From Butyrivibrio sp. (lineage in GTDB: Bacteria; Bacillota; Clostridia; Lachnospirales; Lachnospiraceae): 38,845 bases of DNA. The translations under genes were made by a program, and so were the position numbers. This document shows, in pieces, positions 24,346 to 33,600 of this stretch (positions within the stretch are counted from its first letter, which is position 1; every line of letters begins with the position of its first letter). The notes under the pieces are model-generated. The model was given only the letters and a program-made list of their open reading frames with translations, was not told where the DNA came from and did no database searches. The DNA is taken from assembly GCA_022486625.1 (NCBI GenBank), contig JAKVKH010000037.1, forward strand, positions 1 through 38,845, given 5' to 3'.

Positions 24346-24453
24346 AAAAACACACTTCTTTTACTTTTTGTACATAATTACGTCACAAAATCTGTGTACT
24401 ATAAAAGCATAGGAAGTAAACTTCCAAAGAAATAAACAAAACTTTTTCATAAC

Positions 24454-24482
24454 GGGCTGTCTGGTTCCCCACCGGGCAGCCC
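24454..24482 (+). promoter_or_regulatory. Stable hairpin in the leader of the two-component operon
   Basis: GGGCTGTCTGGT (24454-24465) pairs with ACCGGGCAGCCC (24471-24482) over 12 bp including two or three G-U pairs, loop TCCCC. There is no T-run behind it, so it is a weak terminator for nagA. A smaller hairpin, GGAAG/CTTCC, lies at 24411-24424. Together with the true terminator at 24519-24551 they form a possible attenuator before the response regulator. Confidence 0.5.
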
Positions 24483-24518
24483 TCCTCCCTAAAATAAGAG
24501 CAGTTCTTTTAATACAGG

Positions 24519-24551
24519 ATCCGGAAACTTAAATGTTTTCGGATTTTTTTT
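24519..24551 (+). terminator. Intrinsic terminator just before the response regulator
   Basis: ATCCGGAAAC (24519-24528) pairs with GTTTTCGGAT (24535-24544) and is followed by eight T residues. It ends only 34 bases before ATG 24586, and no convincing promoter fits in those 34 bases. It either ends nagA transcription or controls read-through into the two-component genes. Confidence 0.85.
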
Positions 24552-24585
24552 ATGAAAAATACAACACAAAACGGAGAAAAACGGC

Positions 24586-25263
24586 ATGAAACTGCTACTG
24601 GTAGAAGATGAAGCGCCAATGAGACAGGCACTGGAAGAAATCCTGCGAAGAGAAAATTATGAGGTGATAAGCTGCAAAGACGGAAGCAGCGGAATGGACG
24701 AAGCGCTCAGCGGAGCCTATGATCTCCTGATACTGGATGTCATGCTCCCCGGCAGAAGCGGAATCGAGATTACGGAAAATGTCAGAAAACAGGGAATGAA
24801 AATTCCGGTTCTGCTGTTGACGGCGCTTGGTGAACTGGATGACAAGGTGAAGGGACTGGACAGCGGCGCAGATGATTATCTGACGAAACCGTTTCAGACG
24901 AGGGAACTTCTGGCAAGAGTACGCGCGCTCTGCAGGAGGAATGTGGCAGCAGCGGACGGACAGCTGACCGCAGGTGATCTGCAGCTGGATACCCGTTGCA
25001 GTGTCCTTAAATGTACACAGACAGGACAGCAGGTCCGGCTGGGAGAAAAAGAGCTGCGTATCATGGAGTATCTGATTGCCGGCCAGGGAATGATTACACC
25101 AAGGGAACAGCTGGCACTTAAAATCTGGGGCACAGAGAATGAAGCGGAATATAATAATGTTGAGGTATATATTTCGTTTACCCGTAAAAAAATGGCGTAT
25201 ATCGGAACCCATATGATAATCAAGGCGGTCCGGGGCCTGGGATATGAACTGAAAGATGGCTGA
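24586..25263 (+). CDS. OmpR/PhoB-family response regulator
   Basis: 225-residue two-component regulator. The receiver domain (1-118) has the acidic pocket in LLVEDEAPMR, phospho-acceptor Asp51 in LILDVMLPGRSG, and Lys in YLTKPF. The C-terminal winged helix (about 130-222) contains LGEKELRIMEYLIAGQGMI and VEVYISFTRKKM ... IKAVRGLGYEL, typical OmpR/PhoB. ACGGAG lies nine bases before ATG 24586. It is followed by its kinase 13 bases on, one transcript. Target and signal are unknown; the leader upstream with a terminator suggests attenuation control. Confidence 0.95.
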   Translation: MKLLLVEDEAPMRQALEEILRRENYEVISCKDGSSGMDEALSGAYDLLILDVMLPGRSGIEITENVRKQGMKIPVLLLTALGELDDKVKGLDSGADDYLTKPFQTRELLARVRALCRRNVAAADGQLTAGDLQLDTRCSVLKCTQTGQQVRLGEKELRIMEYLIAGQGMITPREQLALKIWGTENEAEYNNVEVYISFTRKKMAYIGTHMIIKAVRGLGYELKDG

Positions 25264-25276
25264 CGGAGGACGGAAG

Positions 25277-26536
25277 ATGTTTCGGAAAACAAAAATAAAG
25301 CTTGTGATATTTGTCATGGTGATTCTGTTTCTGCTGCTGACGGGCGCAGTGGGCATGATTTATTATACGACATACCGTAATGTGTATCTGCAGAACATCG
25401 GAATTCTGCAGGAGTATGCCTCAAGGTATGAGGATGGAATGACGCTTGCACAGCTGGAGGAAGCAGACAGGGAGACGGAAGTGCCGGAGGATCAGACTGC
25501 CGGGAATAATGAAAAACAGCAGAATGAGAACAGAGAGGGCAGAATACAGAAAGCGGTGTTTTATTCTGTGCTGTATAATGGGGCAGGTGAAATTATCGAT
25601 GTGAATAACCAGTCTTCCGGATTGTCGGAGGAGGAACTGAAGTCAACAGCCGGGAAAGCGCTGAGTACAGGAAAAGAAGAAGGGGCATACGGAAATCTCA
25701 TTTATATTGTCAGAACGGTGAATGCGCAGAAACTGGTGGTCATGGTTGACAACACGGTACTTCGGCAGAATATTTATACGCTGATACGGCAGACGGTCAG
25801 GATCGGCGGGGTACTGATGATCATTCTGCTGGGACTGACTATCCGGATGGCAAACCGGCTGATTGATCCACTGGATGAGAGTGACAGGAAGCAGAAACAG
25901 TTCATTTCGGATGCAGGTCATGAACTGAAAACACCGGTCGCTGCCATTCAGGCCAATGCCGATCTTCTGGAGCAGGAAATCGGAGTAAACAGATGGCTGG
26001 AAAATATCCGTTATGAAGGAGAAAGGATGACGGCACTTACTGGGCAGCTGCTGGATCTTGCAAGGACAGAGTCTGCAGCGCTGGTTAAGGCGGTGCAGGA
26101 TCTGGGACGCATTGTGACAGGGGCGGCACTGCCGATGGAAAGTGTTGCCTATGAACATGGATATGAACTGCAGCTGAACATTGAAGAGCAGCTGGAGCTG
26201 CCCTGTGACAGGAGACAGATGGAGCAGCTTGTCACGATTCTGGTGGATAATGCAATTGCACATGCGGAGGGAGAAGGGAAGATTCAGGTTTCGCTTTTCA
26301 GAAAAAAGGGGATGGCGTGTCTGGAAGTCAGTAATCCCGGGAGAAAAATACCGGAAGAAAAGTGCAGTCAGATTTTTGAACGCTTTTATCAGACAGAAAA
26401 GTCCCGCAGTGAGAGCGGGCATTACGGACTTGGACTTGCGATTGCAAAGGCAATTGCAGTGGCACATCATGGTCAGATCAGCGTAGTCAGCACTGAAAAA
26501 TGTACAAAATTTATAACTTTTTTACCTGAGAAATGA
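25277..26536 (+). CDS. Sensor histidine kinase, partner of the preceding regulator
   Basis: 419-residue membrane kinase. Two membrane helices, about residues 6-27 and 173-192, flank an extracellular sensor of about 145 residues with a Gln/Glu/Asn-rich stretch near 75-95. HisKA: FISDAGHELKTPVAAIQAN with phospho-acceptor His215. HATPase: LVTILVDNAIAHA (N box), FERFYQTEKSRSESGHYGLGLAIAKAI (F and G2 boxes). No HAMP domain is obvious. The frame is open to ATG 25256 inside the regulator gene, but GGAGGA at 25265-25270 selects ATG 25277. The stimulus is not evident from the sequence. Confidence 0.95.
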   Translation: MFRKTKIKLVIFVMVILFLLLTGAVGMIYYTTYRNVYLQNIGILQEYASRYEDGMTLAQLEEADRETEVPEDQTAGNNEKQQNENREGRIQKAVFYSVLYNGAGEIIDVNNQSSGLSEEELKSTAGKALSTGKEEGAYGNLIYIVRTVNAQKLVVMVDNTVLRQNIYTLIRQTVRIGGVLMIILLGLTIRMANRLIDPLDESDRKQKQFISDAGHELKTPVAAIQANADLLEQEIGVNRWLENIRYEGERMTALTGQLLDLARTESAALVKAVQDLGRIVTGAALPMESVAYEHGYELQLNIEEQLELPCDRRQMEQLVTILVDNAIAHAEGEGKIQVSLFRKKGMACLEVSNPGRKIPEEKCSQIFERFYQTEKSRSESGHYGLGLAIAKAIAVAHHGQISVVSTEKCTKFITFLPEK

Positions 26537-26575
26537 ATAAAAATACATAAAACAGATGCCCGCATTCCGGCAATA

Positions 26576-26584
26576 TGGTATAAT
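26576..26584 (+). promoter_or_regulatory. Extended -10 promoter for the chemoreceptor
   Basis: TGG-TATAAT at 26576-26584 is a perfect extended -10 element, which needs no strong -35. It lies 56 bases before ATG 26641 in the 104-base gap after the kinase, so the chemoreceptor can be transcribed alone. Confidence 0.55.
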
Positions 26585-26640
26585 TTTCTATTATATATTA
26601 TTTTTACTGATACTTTTTTACTGACATGGAGGACAGAAAA

Positions 26641-28401
26641 ATGAGCAAAGGTAAAAAAAGAATTGTACTATTTAAAAATGCGAGCATTGGCATAAAGCTG
26701 TTTCTGATCTTTGTACCGCTTGAACTGCTGACGCTGTTCTGCATTATCTTTTTCAGCTATCGTGAAAAAGCAGTACTCGATGAGACAACAAAAACGTATT
26801 ATGATCAGCTCTATCAGATTAACAGCCGGCTTCTGAGCGCGGACCGGGATTATTATCAGGCGATGCTGGCGGAAACGCAGTATCTCGTATATAAGGATTC
26901 CATGTCGGCGACAGATCATGAGGCGGCGCTTAAGGATTATCAGGATAATTCGCAGCAGGTTGCAGATGGAATCAAGGAAGTGGAATCCATTGTGTCACAG
27001 GTTCCATATCTGTATTCCACATATCAGGATAAGTCCGGCAATACCATGAAATCGCTGCTGGATACTTTTAACACATCATATCAGCAGTGGGAACAGGCAT
27101 ATGATCCGGGTACGGGAACGGGAGACTATAAGAATCAGGCAGCTCTTTTCCTGACATCAAGGGAATATATCAACAGCATGCAGGATCTGATGACGGCGGC
27201 AACTGCAGACAGCAGTACCTATCTGACAACTTCGGTGAAAAAGAGCATTTATTCAGCCGGTGCGGTTATTATGGCAATGCTGGTTGTCATTGGTCTGTTT
27301 GCACTTGTCATATCAAGATATATCCGTCTGGGTGTTGTGGATATTACGAAGAAGATCAATAACATTGCACAGAATGATCTGACAGATGACAGTGATGCAT
27401 CTGATGCAAAGGACGAAATCGGTGTGTTGTCCAGATCAGCATACAGCGTCAGAGACCGGCTGCTTGAAATTGTCGGTAAGCTGCAGACATCATCAGGAGA
27501 ACTGTCAGGATCAGGCAGAATCATGGACAGCAGTACCGGTGAAGTATCCGAATCCATGAAGAATATTTCCAATGCGGTTTCCGAACTTGCAGTAACGGCA
27601 ACGCAGCAGGCAACGGACATTGAGAAAATCGCCGGGAATATGAAGGATCTTGAGACCATCATGAAGAAGAGTGTATCCAGCACGGACGCACTGGAAAATG
27701 TAAGTACGGAAATTCATAATATTACGTCAAACGGAATGCAGACGGTGGATGAACTGACGACGATCACACAGCAGAGCAACGAGGCTTTCCAGTCCATATT
27801 TGATGTGATCAACGGAATTGAGGAAAGCACCAAGAGAATCAGTGATGCCAGTGAAATTATTTCCTCTATTGCAGAACAGACGAATCTGTTGTCCCTTAAT
27901 GCAAGCATTGAAGCAGCACGTGCCGGTGAGGCAGGGAAAGGCTTTGCCGTAGTGGCTGAGGAGATCAGAAAGCTGTCAGAGCAGAGTGCCCAGTCGGTGG
28001 ATACCATCAATCAGATGCTCAGCGACCTTCAGGCCAATACGAATCATGCGACAACGCAGAGCAGTCTGGTAAAGGAATATGTGGAAAAACAGAACGATTC
28101 AGTTCAGAATACCAAGGGCAGTTTTGGGGAAATTGTATCTGCAATTGAAACTGTGAATGATTCTGTAACGGATCTGAACAGTGTAAATGGTGAACTGGCA
28201 AAGGGAATCAATGAAATCGGTTCTCTGATTGAAAGTCTGTCGGCAGCATCTGAAGAAAATGCGGCAACGGCAGAGGAACTCAATGCCACCACGGATATGG
28301 TGACAAACAATGTTACCAATCTTCATGATACCGGTGCATCCATTAATAAGTCAGCAGAAGGTCTGGGAGAAATTGTCGGGATATTCAAAACTGGGAAGTA
28401 A
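26641..28401 (+). CDS. Methyl-accepting chemotaxis protein
   Basis: 586-residue chemoreceptor. Membrane helices at about 17-40 and 205-228 enclose a helical extracellular ligand-binding domain of about 165 residues. A HAMP linker follows (about 229-282), then the cytoplasmic signalling coiled coil with the conserved hairpin tip [20 protein letters not shown]...[10 protein letters not shown] near residues 410-445, which contacts CheA and CheW. The frame is open to ATG 26626, but GGAGG at 26628-26632 selects ATG 26641. Its presence implies a motile cell. The ligand is unknown; being next to nag genes, a two-component system and secreted proteins, a nutrient or plant/host compound is possible (inference). 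Confidence 0.95.
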   Translation: MSKGKKRIVLFKNASIGIKLFLIFVPLELLTLFCIIFFSYREKAVLDETTKTYYDQLYQINSRLLSADRDYYQAMLAETQYLVYKDSMSATDHEAALKDYQDNSQQVADGIKEVESIVSQVPYLYSTYQDKSGNTMKSLLDTFNTSYQQWEQAYDPGTGTGDYKNQAALFLTSREYINSMQDLMTAATADSSTYLTTSVKKSIYSAGAVIMAMLVVIGLFALVISRYIRLGVVDITKKINNIAQNDLTDDSDASDAKDEIGVLSRSAYSVRDRLLEIVGKLQTSSGELSGSGRIMDSSTGEVSESMKNISNAVSELAVTATQQATDIEKIAGNMKDLETIMKKSVSSTDALENVSTEIHNITSNGMQTVDELTTITQQSNEAFQSIFDVINGIEESTKRISDASEIISSIAEQTNLLSLNASIEAARAGEAGKGFAVVAEEIRKLSEQSAQSVDTINQMLSDLQANTNHATTQSSLVKEYVEKQNDSVQNTKGSFGEIVSAIETVNDSVTDLNSVNGELAKGINEIGSLIESLSAASEENAATAEELNATTDMVTNNVTNLHDTGASINKSAEGLGEIVGIFKTGK

Positions 28402-28435
28402 AAGAAGCGCAGCATAAAACATATAGGTAAAAGAG

Positions 28436-28471
28436 GGCATGGCAGGATATTTTTTCTGTCATGCCTTTTTT
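28436..28471 (+). terminator. Terminator after the chemoreceptor
   Basis: GGCATGGCAG (28436-28445) pairs with CTGTCATGCC (28456-28465), one G-U pair, followed by six T residues. Confidence 0.9.
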
Positions 28472-28565
28472 ATTGCAGTTCATTTCAATTTATATTCAAT
28501 CTTCGCGAGTTATATTGATTGTACAGAATAATTTTTCATGCGGTCAAATCGCAGAAAGGATTGAA

Positions 28566-30464
28566 ATGGTTAGGTACAGATTTTTAAGTGTTTCTCTTGC
28601 ACTTCTGCTTCTGACAGGATGCGGCAGCAGTGCAGCATCATCAGTTTCAGATACGGCGCAGGATTCAGATTCAGATACGGCAGGAACGGGGACATCAGCT
28701 CTTTCCACAGGAACAGTACAGACGGATCTGTCTCAGATTGATATGTCGAAATGGCAGTACGATTCCGACAATGATGTATATTATCAGGTGGGAATATCCT
28801 ATTGTGAGACACCGGCAGACACCAGCTACGAAACGATGGGAATCTATGTTCCGGGGAAGTTCATGACAGCAAAGGACAATGGCGATGGAACCTGGACCTG
28901 CAGTGTGAATACGGCGGAGAAGGTCGGAAATTATACGGCTTCGACAGCACCTGTCATTGTACCTGTCAATACACCGGGATACGCAGCACAGGCGGCGCCA
29001 ACAGGATATGACAGTTCCACTTCGGAATTTACCACAGCAGGCATGGTGGTCGTTGTGGCAGGATGCCGCGGGCGTGATGCCGGAGCACCATCAGGCGTAA
29101 CGGACTTAAAAGCAGCGATTCGTTATACCAGATACAATGAAGGCGTTATTCCCGGCAACATGGATTCCATTTTTTCAGAAGGAATGAGTGGAGGCGGCGC
29201 GCAGAGCGCACTGCTGGGATCAACAGGAGACAGTGCACTATATGATGCATATCTGAAACAGATCGGTGCGGTAACAGGTGTCAGTGATGCGGTGGCAGGC
29301 TCAATGTGCTGGTGCCCGATTACCAATCTGGATGTGGCGGATGAAGCCTATGAGTGGAATATGGGTGTTACACGTACAGGCCTGACAGATGAAGAGCAGA
29401 CGCTTTCAGACGGAATGGCAACGGCATTTGCAGAATATATCAATAAGCTCGGCCTTAAGGATGAGAGCGGCAATACACTGACACTGGAAAAGTCTGATGA
29501 AGGAATCTATCAGGCGGGCAGCTATTATGATTACCTGATGGAAACAGTGGAAACATCCCTTGATAATTTCCTTGCGGACAATACCTTCCCTTATACGGTA
29601 GAATCCGGCGGCGGAATGATGGGCGGCGGAGCACCGGGCGGAAAAGGTCAGAAGCCGGATGGTAATCTTCCGGCAATGGATGGAAATGCAGCAGATGCTG
29701 CGTCCGGAACAAGCGGACAGATGCCCGCCATGACAGGTGCAGCGCCGGGAGCGGCAGCGGGCAGCAGTACCGACAGCTCAGCGGCTGGTACATCGGCAAC
29801 GGATTATACGCAGATCGACCAGATTTCCCGAAGCTCATCTTCCACAGCAGCGGTCACTTTATCAGGAACCTATGATACCGTGCAGGATTATATTGATGCA
29901 CTGAATGAGCCTTATACCTGGGTAAAATATGATGCGTCCACCAACAAGGTTACCATTACCAGCATGTCAGATTTTGTCAGGGCAATGAAGGTTGCATCCA
30001 AGGGCATTGCCGCATTTGATGAACTTGATGCAGGGCAGGGTGAGAATACCCTCTTTGGCTATGGAGACGGTCAGGGTGCACACTTTGATTCCATTCTGGC
30101 AGGACTTCTGACGGGAACGGATTATGAAGATGCATTTACCACGGATCTTGCGAAGAAGGATTCTGCGGGCAATACTGTACAGACCAGAGTGGATATGTAC
30201 AATCCGATGTATTATCTTTCAGATTATTATGACGGGTATCAGACATCGAATGTGGCCAAATACTGGAGAATCCGTACCGGTATTGATCAGGGTGATACAG
30301 CGCTTTCCACGGAAGTTGATCTGGCACTTGCCGCAGAAAATTACAGCAGCGATACAAAGGTGGATTTCGCAACGGTATGGGGACTCGGACATACAATGGC
30401 CGAACGTACGGGTGATTCCACATCGAATTTCATTGACTGGGTAAATACCTGTCTTGCCGAATAA
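28566..30464 (+). CDS. Tannase-like alpha/beta-hydrolase lipoprotein
   Basis: 632-residue secreted lipoprotein esterase related to bacterial subtype B tannases, which split gallate esters of plant polyphenols. The signal ends in a lipobox LTGC with Cys19. Catalytic residues can be proposed: nucleophile Ser208 in EGMSGGGAQSALLGSTG, Asp577 in YWRIRTGIDQGDTAL, and His609 in VWGLGHTMAE. The order and C-terminal position match tannase. Residues about 346-415 are a low-complexity Gly/Met/Ala/Pro/Ser insert that probably forms a disordered loop over the active site. The frame is open from 28461, but AAAGGA at 28555-28560 and the signal peptide select ATG 28566. Monocistronic between two terminators. 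It could be a feruloyl or other esterase instead. Confidence 0.78.
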   Translation: MVRYRFLSVSLALLLLTGCGSSAASSVSDTAQDSDSDTAGTGTSALSTGTVQTDLSQIDMSKWQYDSDNDVYYQVGISYCETPADTSYETMGIYVPGKFMTAKDNGDGTWTCSVNTAEKVGNYTASTAPVIVPVNTPGYAAQAAPTGYDSSTSEFTTAGMVVVVAGCRGRDAGAPSGVTDLKAAIRYTRYNEGVIPGNMDSIFSEGMSGGGAQSALLGSTGDSALYDAYLKQIGAVTGVSDAVAGSMCWCPITNLDVADEAYEWNMGVTRTGLTDEEQTLSDGMATAFAEYINKLGLKDESGNTLTLEKSDEGIYQAGSYYDYLMETVETSLDNFLADNTFPYTVESGGGMMGGGAPGGKGQKPDGNLPAMDGNAADAASGTSGQMPAMTGAAPGAAAGSSTDSSAAGTSATDYTQIDQISRSSSSTAAVTLSGTYDTVQDYIDALNEPYTWVKYDASTNKVTITSMSDFVRAMKVASKGIAAFDELDAGQGENTLFGYGDGQGAHFDSILAGLLTGTDYEDAFTTDLAKKDSAGNTVQTRVDMYNPMYYLSDYYDGYQTSNVAKYWRIRTGIDQGDTALSTEVDLALAAENYSSDTKVDFATVWGLGHTMAERTGDSTSNFIDWVNTCLAE

Positions 30465-30490
30465 AAATCATAAACATTATAAAAATTAAC

Positions 30491-30533
30491 AAAAAACAGC
30501 CGATATAAGATTTAAATATTGGCTGTTTTTTTT
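30491..30533 (+). terminator. Terminator after the tannase-like gene
   Basis: AACAGCCGATAT (30495-30506) pairs with ATATTGGCTGTT (30516-30527), one G-U pair, followed by a run of T to 30533. Confidence 0.9.
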
Positions 30534-30666
30534 GAGCTGAATGCCGGTATGAACCTGTCCTTATTTGTATAGATATAAAAACGTGGGAATCGAAACTTGC
30601 AGAACTCCGTCAGAGAAAGGCGGAATCAGGGAAACGCAAAGACAAAGATGTCAACAGGGAGAAAAG

Positions 30667-33600
30667 ATGAAACGAAATATCTGGAAAAGATGGATTGCGG
30701 GTATCAGTGTGGTAATGATGGTTGTGTCCGGTATGAGTGACGCGATGCCGACAAGTGCAGCAGAAGTCAGCTCAGAAGCAGCTACGGCAACATCAGAATC
30801 CTCGCAGGCAGCATCAGAATCATCACAGGAACAGGTACAGACTTCCGGGGATGAGGGAAAGAAAACTGATGAAGAGAATCTGAAGGATACAGCTACCGGA
30901 TTAACAGATGATAATAATGCAGATCATTCGGATCTGACAGATAAGAAGATAACGGAAAGCAAGTCATCTGATGCGGCAACGGTTTCAAGCAGCAAAGAGG
31001 CCTCTTCTGCAGCATCCGAGGCTTCATCGGAAAAAAAGGCAGATGCAGCTGCTTCATCTTCGACAGAAAGTTCAGCGGAATATCCTGCAGCTGACTTCGG
31101 AACAAAATCCGCAGCCGGCATGAAGGTATCCATCAGTGCACCGGAGGGTGCATTTCCGAAAGGCACCACAGTCAGTGTGACACCGGTATCCCTTGCAGGC
31201 AGCGTGGAAAATAAAGTAACAGATCAGGTGGAAGAAAACGGCAAACAGGCAACAGATCTTCTGGCTGTGGATATTTCTTTTGCAGATGCCGATGGCAATG
31301 AAATTGAACCCAAAAAGGAAATCAGTGTACAGTTCGTATCTGACAAACTGGAAGGTAATACCGCAGAAGTATATCATGTGTCGGACGATCAGCAGGATAT
31401 CACACTTGCAGGCACCAAGGATGATGCAGATGCTTCTTCCGTAGATATTACGGCAGACAGCTTTTCTGTGTATGTATGTGCGCTGACGGCAGACAGTAAA
31501 AATTATACCATTACCTATCATTATGATTACGAGGGAAGCTTCGATGCGGATAAAACAGATCTCACGGGAATGATAGCTTCTGATCTTACGAAGATCACGT
31601 TAAGCGACGGTAAAGGCATGGAGCATGACGGTTTTCTGATCAAAGGATGGACAACCGTAAAGGATGGCAGTTCCATCGAATATGATCTTGGTTCAACAGA
31701 TAACAACCTTACCGGCAGGTTTGATGAAAACGGTAATCTTGATCTGTATGCAGTGTGGACAAAGCTGTCAGATCTGACACAGGATATCCAGACCGGCTCT
31801 TATATCACGATTGGGGGAAAGACACTTAAGGAGGGACAGGAAACAGATATCAAAGACGGAGACGAAGTCTTTGCTTCGATGAAATGGAGTATACCTAACA
31901 ACACAGGCGATATCAGAACAGGTGATGCGTTTTATTATGATTTTCCGGCAGGAATTGTGTTTAAGGCGGAAGATTCAAAAGGTGCGATTTTTGATGGTTC
32001 GGATGAAGTAGGCACTTATGAGATTACTTCAATCAATGACGGGGCGAAAGCACAGCATTCCCGCATTGTATTTACCTATACGGATAGTAATTTTGTAAAG
32101 AAAAGCAATATTACCGGAAACTTTAATATGAATGGCACATTACAGGCATCTGCGCTGGATACAGACAAAAACGGGAAAACAACCATTAATTTTCCGGGGA
32201 TTGTAACCTGCAAACTGAAGGTGATTGAAACCGGTTCGCTGACTGTTGCCAAGACCTATGTAAATACAGAAGAACAGACCGGATGGTTTCTGGTAACGGT
32301 TACATCTTCCGGAATTAACAGAAATGTTGTGGTTACGGATACTATGGGGCGCGATCTTTCACTTACGGATGGCAGTATGAAAGTGTATTCTGAAGATCCT
32401 GTAAAGTCTGATGGCAGCGGATTTAAGACCGGTGCAGCAGAGTATGATAAGGATGATTATACAGTCAGTTCCGACAACAATGGGTTTACGTTAAAGCTTA
32501 ATGATAATGTTAAGATGACAGACAAGGAAGCGATTTATCTTTTATATCGCACAAAGCTCAGTGATGACGGTTACTTTGAATCTACAGAGGATAATCTGAA
32601 GAATACGGCAACGGCAATCAGCGACCAGATGACAGAAAAAGCGCAGGCACAGGCACAGTATACCATCGGAGACGGAGAGGCAGCGGTAGTCAAGACAGGT
32701 ACTGCAAATACGACAGACGGAACTGTGACATGGAAAATCCGTGTCAACATGCATAATCAGACAACTGTGGTATTGAAAGAGAGCTTGAAAGAAATTGCGG
32801 GAATAAATATTATCAAGGATGATACAGTTAATGTTTCAGAAAAAGTTGGAACAAGTGAAAAAACATATGAAACAACATTCGGAGAACTTCTTAATGGATA
32901 TGAGCTTACAGCAACGGAAAAAAATACAGTTTATACGCTGACATATACTACAAAAGTCATCCTAGAGAATTATGATGTTCTGAATGGAATGACATGTATA
33001 AACACAGTTGATGCAGATTTTGGAACATGGAAGAAGTCCGCAACTGCAACTGTAAGTTATGGAAAGAACTATGAATCTGGACAGCCGCGAGTGATCAGAA
33101 AGTCCTGTGAACTAAATGGAAGCGATATCGACTGGAAAATATTTGTTCAGGTTCCGGAAAAAGTGGAAGGTGTTGATTCTTTATTAGCTATAGAGGACGG
33201 TTATACTACAGCGTACAGCAATATGGCGGAGGGGACGGACAGTAAGATTAATCCGCTCGGAGACTTTCGCAATCTGGTTGTGAAAATCCGCGACGGACAG
33301 GAGCTTGTAAAAGGCACTGATTATGTATTAACTGATCAATACAGTGATAAGCTTTCCAAGCCAACTACGCCGCTTTTCAGAATTGAGTTGACAACAGCCG
33401 GTTTATCCAAAGTTATGGGAAAGTACGTTGTTGTTACCTATAGTACTAAGTGTGATAATGGTGGTATGACTGCAAATGTAGACTATGTGAATCATGCAGT
33501 TGCCTGGTTCAGCAAGAATGAATCCCGCGAAGCGACATCCACATATACTAATAACAGTGCAGTGATTACCAAATCAGGAACAGGGTCTGACAATAGTGGA

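Noticed and set aside
24595..25356. 253-residue minus-strand frame over the response regulator
   Set aside because: Antisense shadow of a clear OmpR-type gene; Cys/His-rich composition is typical of such shadows.
25643..26470. 275-residue minus-strand frame over the histidine kinase
   Set aside because: Antisense shadow; no domain, no start context.
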